Shown here piece after piece: positions 31,876 to 39,057 of a DNA stretch of 48,427 nucleotides. The stretch's first letter is position 1. Every line of letters begins with the position of its first letter. The position numbers and the translations under genes are program-made. Source of the stretch: Rhodanobacteraceae bacterium (GTDB lineage Bacteria; Acidobacteriota; Terriglobia; Terriglobales; Acidobacteriaceae); contig CAJCHN010000132.1 in assembly GCA_903970285.1 (NCBI GenBank), positions 1-48,427 of the forward strand, written 5' to 3'. Below the pieces are notes generated by a model. The model ran no database searches and had not been told where the DNA came from. It saw nothing but the letters and a program-made list of their open reading frames with translations.

Positions 31876-33315
31876 TTAGGCGAACGCTGATTGAACGATC
31901 AGGACCGCGTTGAGCGCAAGGATGACGCCGACCACCACCCAGCCTGCGACCCGGGTGCGCAGGGCGCTCGCAAAGGTCTCCATCACGGCCACCCGCCCGG
32001 TAAGCACAAGCAGCGGAATGAGCGCGAAGGGCAGCGCGAAGCTGAGCACAACCTGCGATAAAAAGAGGATTCTCAAGGGGTCGAACCCGATTGCGATCAC
32101 CGCAATGGCGGGCACCACCGTGATCAGCCGGCGGAGGTAAATCGGAAATTTCACATCGAGAAAGCCCTCGATGATCACCTGCCCGGCCATCACCCCAACG
32201 GTCGAACTCGACAAGCCCGAGCACAGCAGCGCGACCGCGAAGACGACTGCGGCCGACCGTCCGAACAGCGGTCCCAGCGTATGGTAGGCGTCCTGAATCG
32301 TCGGCTGCAGGTTGCTTGAGTGCATGAACGCGACAGCTGACATCAGGATCATGGCCGAATTGATCAGCCACGCCCCGTTCATCGCCACGAAGACGTCCAG
32401 CAGCTCGAAGCGAAGAAAACGGCTCAGGATCGAGCGCCGCCGCCGCTCCGTGGTCCGCCGGTGATCTTCCTCGGTGTGCAGCGCGTCGTTGGCCGGCAGC
32501 AGCGCGCCAGTCAACTCCTTGAGCCTCGGCTGCACCAGCGCCGAATGAAGATAGATAACGTGGGGCATGACCGTAGCGCCCAGCATGCTTACCGCATCCA
32601 GCAGCGAGTCGTGGAAATACTGGCGCGAGGAGAGGTCGAGGGTTGGGATCAGGGTGGCGAGAATCGCGCGGTGCCAATCCGGATGCACCAGGAAGACCTC
32701 GAACCCGTAGCAGAGACCGATCACGCCTACCAGGCCGATGATGCCGCGCTCCAGCCACAGATGGCCGGCCAGGTCCAGAGCCAGAATTCCAAACACCAGC
32801 ACCGTCGACACCAGCGCGGCCACAAGCAGCGTCGCTTTGGGGCTGAAACCGTGGGAGTACAGCAGCGGGCCGAAGAGCAGATCGAGCCCGATCGCCGCGC
32901 CCAGGAACTCCGCCATGTCCGTTGCCACAGCGGAGACCTCGGCAGCTGCCCACAGCAGCAGCGTGGTGCGCCGCGAAAAGTGCTTCCGGCAATTTTGCGG
33001 AAGGGTGAGTCCGGTTACGATCCCCAGCTTGGCGGAAAGATACTGGATCAGGATCGCCATCGCGTTCGACCACAGCAGAACCCACAGAAGGCGGTAGCCG
33101 AACTGCGTTCCGGCAACAATATTGGTGCCGAAATTTCCCGGGTCGATGTAAGCGACGGAGGCCACAAAAGCCGGACCAAAATAGGTCCACATCTGGTTGC
33201 GGCGGAAGTTTGGCGCCGCGGGGAGCCGTCTGCGGCTGCGGTGTGGTCCGGCTGCGATGGGCGACTCGGTGGTGGTGTATGCGGTCCCAGCGGGAATTGG
33301 CTGCACTTCGTCCAT
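31876..33315 (-). CDS. Nramp-family divalent metal ion transporter
   Basis: A 479-aa proton-coupled importer of Mn2+/Fe2+. Eleven or so transmembrane helices. Helix 1 has the metal-binding DPGN motif (VAYIDPGNFGTN, about residue 60) and helix 6 the MPH motif (GATVMPHVIYLHS, about residue 270), where most homologues have MPHN. The first 40 residues are an extra hydrophilic N-terminal tail. Start ATG 33315; only a poor ribosome site, but TGCTAGTCT, a -10-like box, lies eight bases upstream, so the message may be leaderless. It is divergent from purD with 100 bases between the starts; both promoters share the string GATGCTAG. Confidence 0.93.
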   Translation of the reverse strand: MDEVQPIPAGTAYTTTESPIAAGPHRSRRRLPAAPNFRRNQMWTYFGPAFVASVAYIDPGNFGTNIVAGTQFGYRLLWVLLWSNAMAILIQYLSAKLGIVTGLTLPQNCRKHFSRRTTLLLWAAAEVSAVATDMAEFLGAAIGLDLLFGPLLYSHGFSPKATLLVAALVSTVLVFGILALDLAGHLWLERGIIGLVGVIGLCYGFEVFLVHPDWHRAILATLIPTLDLSSRQYFHDSLLDAVSMLGATVMPHVIYLHSALVQPRLKELTGALLPANDALHTEEDHRRTTERRRRSILSRFLRFELLDVFVAMNGAWLINSAMILMSAVAFMHSSNLQPTIQDAYHTLGPLFGRSAAVVFAVALLCSGLSSSTVGVMAGQVIIEGFLDVKFPIYLRRLITVVPAIAVIAIGFDPLRILFLSQVVLSFALPFALIPLLVLTGRVAVMETFASALRTRVAGWVVVGVILALNAVLIVQSAFA

Positions 33316-33403
33316 CTTCTATGAGACTAGCATCGTCTCCTGAGGTTCCGCCTTGCCGGAATCTCCATCGGCAGCGCCCACCAGCGCCGCAGGTTCGGGA
33401 TGC

Positions 33404-33409
33404 TAGGTT
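33404..33409 (+). promoter_or_regulatory. Extended -10 box (TGCTAGGTT) six bases from the purD ATG
   Basis: TAGGTT at 33404-33409, preceded by TGC (extended -10 TGn), ends six bases before the ATG at 33416. A GGAAAG lies between, too close to act as a good ribosome site. It fits the leaderless geometry seen at other genes here. Confidence 0.4.
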
Positions 33410-33415
33410 GGAAAG

Positions 33416-34681
33416 ATGAAGGTTGTGGTGATTGGCGGAGGCGGTCGCGAACATGCGCTGGTTTGGGCGCTCAAGCAGAGCGCATCCGTGACGGAGATCG
33501 TGTGTGCACCGGGAAATGCCGGGATTGCGGCAATCGCCCGCTGCGAGCCAGTCGATGTGGCGGATTTAGATGCGTTGCGGCTGCTGGCGGAGCGGGAGCG
33601 CCCATCCCTGGTGCTCATCGGGCCCGAGATACCTTTGGCGGCCGGTGCGGTGAACGCTCTTTCGGAGCGTGGATTCCGGGTCGTCGGTCCGACCAAAGCC
33701 GCTGCGCGCCTGGAGACAAGCAAAGCATTCGCCAAGCAATTCATGCAGCGTTGGAATATCCCGACCGCAAGGCACGTCGTGTGCGGCACGGTTGCCGAAC
33801 TGACGGCTGCGCTGAGAGATTTCCCGCCCCAGGTCGTCGTCAAGGCCGACGGCCTCGCTGCCGGAAAGGGCGTGGTCCTTTGCGCCGGGCCGGAGGAGGC
33901 TATCCAGGCAGCGGGAGCGATGTTTGACGGATCCCTGCTTGGCTCAGCCGTCGAGAGCGTCGTCCTGGAGGAGATGTTGAGTGGCCCGGAAGTCTCGTTC
34001 TTCGCGGTCTGCGACGGCGAGACTGCAAAGACGCTTGCCTTTGCCCAGGACCATAAGCGCGTCGGCGAGGGAGACACGGGACCCAACACCGGAGGGATGG
34101 GAGCCTACTCGACCGATCACCTGGTGACGCCTGAAGTCGCAGCGTGGCTGGAGCAGCACGTCGCTCAACGCGTCGTAGATGGCATGAAGGCGGACGGCAC
34201 GCCCTATTCCGGCATCCTGTTTACCGGCTTGATGATGACGCATGACGGCCCTAAGGTGCTCGAGTTCAACACCCGCTTCGGCGACCCCGAGACCGAAGCG
34301 ATCGTGCTGCGGCTGGAGACCGGCTTGCTGGAGATCCTCGAGGCTATTGTCGAACGTCGGGTCAACCGGCTCGCCGTCCGGCTGAAACCCGGAGCGAGTG
34401 CCTGTGTGATCGCCGCCAGCGCCGGGTATCCGGGCAAGTACACCTCCGGGAAAGCCATTGTCGGGTTGGAGGAGGCTCATCATGAAGCGGAGATTTTTCA
34501 CGCGGGAACCGCTGCGAAAGATGGCGTTATCGTCACCGCCGGCGGCCGGGTACTCGCGGTCAGTGCCGCCTCCGCCGATCTTCCAGACGCGCTCGCCAGG
34601 GTGTACCGCGCAATGAGCCGGGTTCACTTTGAAGGCATGCAGTTCCGCCGCGACATCGGATGGCGCGCGCAGGGCAAATAG
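33416..34681 (+). CDS. purD: Phosphoribosylamine-glycine ligase PurD
   Basis: Second step of purine synthesis: joins glycine to phosphoribosylamine with ATP. The 421-aa length is normal. N-terminal dinucleotide-like start VVIGGGGREHALVWAL, then LVLIGPEIPLAAG, the ATP-grasp part with VVVKADGLAAGKGVVLC, EEMLSGPEVSFFAVCDG, KRVGEGDTGPNTGGMGAYS and EFNTRFGDPETE. All family blocks are intact. No other pur gene is close. The next gene starts 89 bases downstream on the same strand. Confidence 0.97.
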   Translation: MKVVVIGGGGREHALVWALKQSASVTEIVCAPGNAGIAAIARCEPVDVADLDALRLLAERERPSLVLIGPEIPLAAGAVNALSERGFRVVGPTKAAARLETSKAFAKQFMQRWNIPTARHVVCGTVAELTAALRDFPPQVVVKADGLAAGKGVVLCAGPEEAIQAAGAMFDGSLLGSAVESVVLEEMLSGPEVSFFAVCDGETAKTLAFAQDHKRVGEGDTGPNTGGMGAYSTDHLVTPEVAAWLEQHVAQRVVDGMKADGTPYSGILFTGLMMTHDGPKVLEFNTRFGDPETEAIVLRLETGLLEILEAIVERRVNRLAVRLKPGASACVIAASAGYPGKYTSGKAIVGLEEAHHEAEIFHAGTAAKDGVIVTAGGRVLAVSAASADLPDALARVYRAMSRVHFEGMQFRRDIGWRAQGK

Positions 34682-34769
34682 CCAGCGGGTTCGGAGAGGC
34701 TCGGCAGACTTTCGCGTCTGGGTCACGAAACGCCACCATGAGAGCAGCCCCAGCTACATTCGATATCGG

Positions 34770-37421
34770 ATGAGAGAGCATCTGGCCAGCCTGGTCGAAG
34801 AGTTTCTTCGCCACTCCGGCGACATCGCCGTGGTGTCGCATCGCGGCGTGCGCCGTTACCCAACCAGCTACGCGGAACTGGCCAATCTCGCTGGCCGATT
34901 TGCGGCGGAACTGCGAAGCAGAGAGATCGCCCCGGGCGAACGCGTGGTGATCTGGGGGGAGAACTCCGCCGCCTGGATCGGCGTCTTTTTCGGGTGCATG
35001 CTGCGCGGTATCGTGGTGGTGCCGCTCGATGCAGCTGGATCGGCAGAGTTCGCGGAGAGGGTTCTGGCCGAGGTTCAGCCCCGCCTGATCGTTGGCGATT
35101 CAACCCTGCTCCAACGGATCTCGAACACCATCCCAGCCCTGCATCTGCCGCCAACCAATTACTCCGACTTCGAACTCCCGGCCGAACCGGATTACAGCGT
35201 GGATGCCGCTGTCAGAGGCAACGCTCCGTTTCAGATCGTCTTTACCTCCGGCACCACCTCGGCTCCAAAAGGCATCGTCCATACCCACCGCAATGTTCTC
35301 GCGAGTGTCGGCCCCATCGAAGCAGAGATGGAAAAGTATCGAAGAATGGAGCGGTGGGTGCATCCGCTGCGCTTCTTGCATACGCTTCCCCTCAGCCACG
35401 TCTTCGGCCAGTTCATGGGCTTGTGGCTGCCCCCGCTGCTGGGGGCGGAGGTGCACTTCACCGACTCGCTGGCGCCCGCGCGAACCATCGAGCTCATCCG
35501 CCGCGAGCGCATCTCCGTGCTCATCGCGGTTCCACGCATCCTGGACCTGCTGCGCGCTCATCTGCTGCGCCGTTTTCCTTCCCTGCCCGCGGCTCTCGAC
35601 GCGGCGGCGACACGATCCGCGCACCAGCGCTGGTGGCGCTTCCGGGCAATTCATGGGGCGTTTGGATTCAAGTTCTGGGCCGTCATCTCCGGCGGAGCGT
35701 CGCTTCCCGCGGAGTTGGAGCTGTTCTGGAATCGGCTTGGTTTCGCCCTGATCCAGGGCTATGGCATGACCGAAACCGCGGCTCTGGTTACGTTGAATCA
35801 CCCCTTCAAGATCGGCCAGGGAACGATCGGCAAGCCGCTGCCCGGCCGCGAGGTCAAGTTGAGCGATACCGGAGAAATCCTCGTCCGCGGCGACATGGTC
35901 TCGAGCGCAACCTGGGAACGGGGTGCCATGCGGCCACGCGAAGGCGAGTGGCTGGCGACCGGGGACCTGGCCGAGCAAACCAGCGCCGGAGACATCCGCT
36001 TTGTGGGCCGGCGGGGCGACGCCATCGTCACGGCAAGCGGCCTCAACATTCATCCGGCCGACCTGGAAGCCGCCATGCTCCTCCAGGCGGGTGTGCGTGG
36101 CTGCGCCGTCATCGGCTGCGATCTGCCGGCTGGAATGGAACCCGTTTGTGTCGTTCTTACCGCTCTCGACGAATCAGGTTTGCAGGCGGCGGTTCGCGCC
36201 GCCAATCAAGGGCTCGCGGAGTCTCAACAGATCCGCCGTGTGCTGCGCTGGCCGGAGATCGACTTCCCCTACACTTCGACCGGGAAGCTGTTGCGGCGCC
36301 AAATCCGCGAATGGGCCTGCGCAGCCCTGCAGGGCGCACGGCCCAACGCAGTGGAAGACCCCCTGCTGTCGCTGATCGCGGAGATCACCGGCGCGGCCCC
36401 GGAGCACGGCGTCGGCCCTCGGCCGGACGATCCGCGGCTGTCGGAAGATCTGCACCTCGACAGCCTGGGCCGGGTGCAGCTTGCGTCTGCCATCGAACAG
36501 CGTGTCGGAGTGGAACTTGACAGCGACTCCATCGCGCGGCTGGGCACGCTGGGTGAATTGCGGCGGGTGGTTGGATCGAGCGACAACTCTGGCGCTGGCC
36601 AGGCTGTTTACCCCTTGCCTACAGCCGCGGGAGATACCGATCAGGATTTGCCGCGGCGAAGCGCCAGCCAGATCGCACCGGCTGCCGAGCTCCCGGAAGA
36701 AGTCAAAAGGCCGGCAGCGGCCAAACAGCACCGGTATCCCCGCTGGCCATGGTCGCCGCCGGTCCACCTCCTGCGGACCGTTGCTTTGGAGACGATCTTT
36801 CGCCCCCTGATCTGGGCCACCCTGGCCCCCCGGGTCACAAAGGCTCCTCAACTGCCTTCTGCGGGGCCAGTGCTCATCATCGCCAATCACGTCACCCTTC
36901 TGGATGCTCCGCTGGTTCTCTACGCATTGCCCTCGGCCCTGAGGAGGAACATCGCCATCGCCATGTCCGGAGAGATGCTGCTCGACTTCCGCGCCGGGCG
37001 CGGTCAGGCTACGTGGTGGGGAAATCTCTTCGCTCCCGCAGCCTACTGGCTCATCACAGCACTGTTCAACGCCTTCCCCTTGCCGCGCCTGCAGGGCTTC
37101 AAACGCAGCTTCGACCATGCCGGGCAAGCGCTGGATCGCGGCTATTCGGTGATGATCTTCCCGGAGGGCACGCGCAGCCACAACGGTACGCTGGCGACCT
37201 TCCGATCCGGCACAGGGCTCCTCGCTACGCAGGCGGCAGTTCCCGTCCTCCCGGTCGCATTGCTGGGCCTGGAGACCCTGCACTTCGGACGCGGCGGGTG
37301 GTCTCGCACGGGGAGAGTTCAGATTCGCGTCGGCTCACCCGTAACCCTGCCGGAGGGAGCCTCGCCAGCCGCGTGGACCGAACGGCTGCGGTCAGAGCTG
37401 CAGCAGCTTCTTCGTCTCTAG
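34770..37421 (+). CDS. Fusion of acyl-ACP/CoA synthetase, acyl carrier domain and 1-acylglycerol-phosphate-type acyltransferase
   Basis: An 883-aa three-part enzyme. Residues ~1-515 are an adenylating (AMP-binding) domain: FTSGTTSAPKGIVHTHRN (A3, ~157), GYGMTETAAL (A5), ATGDLAEQ (A7) and the catalytic Lys in TSTGKLLR (A10). Residues ~530-605 are an acyl-carrier domain with DSLGRVQL, Ser565 being the likely phosphopantetheine site. Residues ~660-883 are a PlsC-type acyltransferase with NHVTLLDAP (His707, Asp712) and FPEGTRS. In E. coli Aas the acyltransferase precedes the synthetase and no carrier domain lies between; here the order is reversed and the carrier is built in. It probably activates a fatty acid and hands it to a lysophospholipid or similar acceptor. 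Start ATG 34770; the open frame upstream to 34629 overlaps purD. Confidence 0.88.
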   Translation: MREHLASLVEEFLRHSGDIAVVSHRGVRRYPTSYAELANLAGRFAAELRSREIAPGERVVIWGENSAAWIGVFFGCMLRGIVVVPLDAAGSAEFAERVLAEVQPRLIVGDSTLLQRISNTIPALHLPPTNYSDFELPAEPDYSVDAAVRGNAPFQIVFTSGTTSAPKGIVHTHRNVLASVGPIEAEMEKYRRMERWVHPLRFLHTLPLSHVFGQFMGLWLPPLLGAEVHFTDSLAPARTIELIRRERISVLIAVPRILDLLRAHLLRRFPSLPAALDAAATRSAHQRWWRFRAIHGAFGFKFWAVISGGASLPAELELFWNRLGFALIQGYGMTETAALVTLNHPFKIGQGTIGKPLPGREVKLSDTGEILVRGDMVSSATWERGAMRPREGEWLATGDLAEQTSAGDIRFVGRRGDAIVTASGLNIHPADLEAAMLLQAGVRGCAVIGCDLPAGMEPVCVVLTALDESGLQAAVRAANQGLAESQQIRRVLRWPEIDFPYTSTGKLLRRQIREWACAALQGARPNAVEDPLLSLIAEITGAAPEHGVGPRPDDPRLSEDLHLDSLGRVQLASAIEQRVGVELDSDSIARLGTLGELRRVVGSSDNSGAGQAVYPLPTAAGDTDQDLPRRSASQIAPAAELPEEVKRPAAAKQHRYPRWPWSPPVHLLRTVALETIFRPLIWATLAPRVTKAPQLPSAGPVLIIANHVTLLDAPLVLYALPSALRRNIAIAMSGEMLLDFRAGRGQATWWGNLFAPAAYWLITALFNAFPLPRLQGFKRSFDHAGQALDRGYSVMIFPEGTRSHNGTLATFRSGTGLLATQAAVPVLPVALLGLETLHFGRGGWSRTGRVQIRVGSPVTLPEGASPAAWTERLRSELQQLLRL

Positions 37422-38905
37422 TAGGCACGCTGGTACATGCGCGAGATGCGGTCGTGCCAGCCCAGTCCGTCCTCGTCGAGCAGCGCCCAGAGGATGCCCA
37501 GACCAAACGGGCACAGCGCCACCAGTTGGGCGAGAATACGGCGGCGGATGGCGGCGCGGCTGGGGTTCTCGTCCGTGAAGGTGCAGAGCCCGATGCGGGC
37601 GTAGCGCATGCCCGGAGTCTGGTCGGACAAGGTGAAAAACAGCAGCTGGTAAAGCGGAAAGAAGATGGCGAAGGCTCCCGCGGCCGAGGTCGCGGCGGTG
37701 ATGCCCGAGGGAAAGCGTTGCGCGAAGTGGGCGGCGACCGCGACGAAGACCATCAGGGCGCCCGCGAGCACCAGGCCGTCGACAAGAGTGGCCATGATGC
37801 GCAGCTGCAGAGGCGCGGTCTGGGGCGGAAGCAGCGAAGGCAGCAGGGTGGACGCGGGTGCGGCTTCTGCGCCAAAGCCGGAGGGTGTTTCGGGCTGGAT
37901 GGCGGGCTGCGCATCGAGATGGATGCCGGCCCACTCCGGCGCAACCGGGGGGGCGGGTGCGTGCGAGATCTGCTCCGGCTCGACTTCGAAGATACGCAAC
38001 TGGGGGCTGCGCGGAGTTTCCTCGAGCAGCGGACCTTCAGCCAGTCGCGGCCGGGCTTTGCGCGCGGCCACCAGTTGGCGGGGGAATTCCAGCAGGTTGG
38101 CCGGCAGCGGCGTGAGCGGCTCGAAGGTGAAGGGCTCGAACACGGGAGCCTGTCGGAAGGCGATCTCTTCGTCGAGCGCGAGCGCCTCTTCGAGGTCGGG
38201 GATGGCGGAACGGGGCGGCTCGTTGGTGGTGGCCGCGATCGGCGCCGGATGCGGCGGGCGTCCGATGTCTTCGTAGAGGCGGACAGTCAGGCCGGCGGTT
38301 GAGATCTGGCGCACGGGCGCTGGAGCCGGCGCTGCTGCCGCTGCTGCCGGCTCACGGGATGATTCAATCACCGGCGGCGGCAGCTTCGCGAGCGACGCGG
38401 GGGCTGGTGTCTCCGCCACCGGCGCGGGCGCGCCGGCTTCAGCGGCGGACACCACCTGCGCTGTCTCCGGGGTGAACTGCTGGGGTGCATTCCAGAGGTC
38501 GAGTTCGGCCAGCAACTGGTTTTGGGCGGCGGCCACGGCCTGGGCGTTGCGCGCGGCGATCTCGGCTTCGGCGGCGGCGGACTCGGCTTCGCGCTCGGCA
38601 AAGTCGATCGCGCGCTGCGCCTGTTCGGCGAGGAAGGCGCGGTAGCTGGGAGTGTGGGCGAAGCGGGCGGCGACCGCTTCGGCGATGGGCTTGTGGCGGC
38701 TGCGCCGGGGCTGGGTGCTCTCGGCCGCCTCCGCGACGGAGCCGCGGGCGCGGCGCTGGCGGTGCGCGGCCAGGCGTGCGGCGGCCTGCTGGCGCAGGTC
38801 TGGCGCTGCCACGGCTCCGGCCGCGGCGGCTGCGCCGGGTTGAGCGAGGCTCTCCGGTTCGTCTGGAAATACGAAGGGATAGATGTCGCGTTGTGCCGAG
38901 CCCAT
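37418..38905 (-). CDS. RDD-family membrane protein with long Ala/Pro-rich N-terminal part
   Basis: A 495-aa protein. The last ~140 residues are an RDD domain with three helices (LRIMATLVDGLVLAGALMVFVAVAAHF, FAIFFPLYQLLFFTL and AQLVALCPFGLGILWALL) and the typical SDQTPGMRYARIGLCTF and GWHDRISRMY. The first ~350 residues are hydrophilic, rich in Ala, Pro and Glu, with a coiled-coil stretch near 90-150, and probably disordered in the cytoplasm. RDD proteins have been linked to ion or small-molecule transport. I use the ATG at 38905. Its stop shares the bases CTAG (37418-37421) with the stop of the convergent fusion gene. Divergent from lptD with ~150 bases between. Confidence 0.85.
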   Translation of the reverse strand: MGSAQRDIYPFVFPDEPESLAQPGAAAAAGAVAAPDLRQQAAARLAAHRQRRARGSVAEAAESTQPRRSRHKPIAEAVAARFAHTPSYRAFLAEQAQRAIDFAEREAESAAAEAEIAARNAQAVAAAQNQLLAELDLWNAPQQFTPETAQVVSAAEAGAPAPVAETPAPASLAKLPPPVIESSREPAAAAAAPAPAPVRQISTAGLTVRLYEDIGRPPHPAPIAATTNEPPRSAIPDLEEALALDEEIAFRQAPVFEPFTFEPLTPLPANLLEFPRQLVAARKARPRLAEGPLLEETPRSPQLRIFEVEPEQISHAPAPPVAPEWAGIHLDAQPAIQPETPSGFGAEAAPASTLLPSLLPPQTAPLQLRIMATLVDGLVLAGALMVFVAVAAHFAQRFPSGITAATSAAGAFAIFFPLYQLLFFTLSDQTPGMRYARIGLCTFTDENPSRAAIRRRILAQLVALCPFGLGILWALLDEDGLGWHDRISRMYQRAY

Positions 38906-39057
38906 GTTCTTCAAACGAAAACCCACTTCCTGTGAAATCGTCTAACCTTGTAATCGTGTCGAGCGAGTCGTTTTGCAGCGGGGCCGGGCATCCGGGCACG
39001 GAGAAGAACCAGGATGCTGACGAGCCGGGGTGCGGCAGCGGATCAAAGAACCGTTGG

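Noticed and set aside
33316..33415. Manganese riboswitch upstream of the Nramp transporter gene
   Set aside because: Only 100 bases separate the Nramp and purD starts and the -10-like boxes lie next to the start codons, leaving no room for an aptamer.
31808..33454. 548-codon minus-strand frame over the Nramp gene
   Set aside because: Different frame of the Nramp gene; the Nramp frame has the DPGN and MPH motifs and membrane helices.
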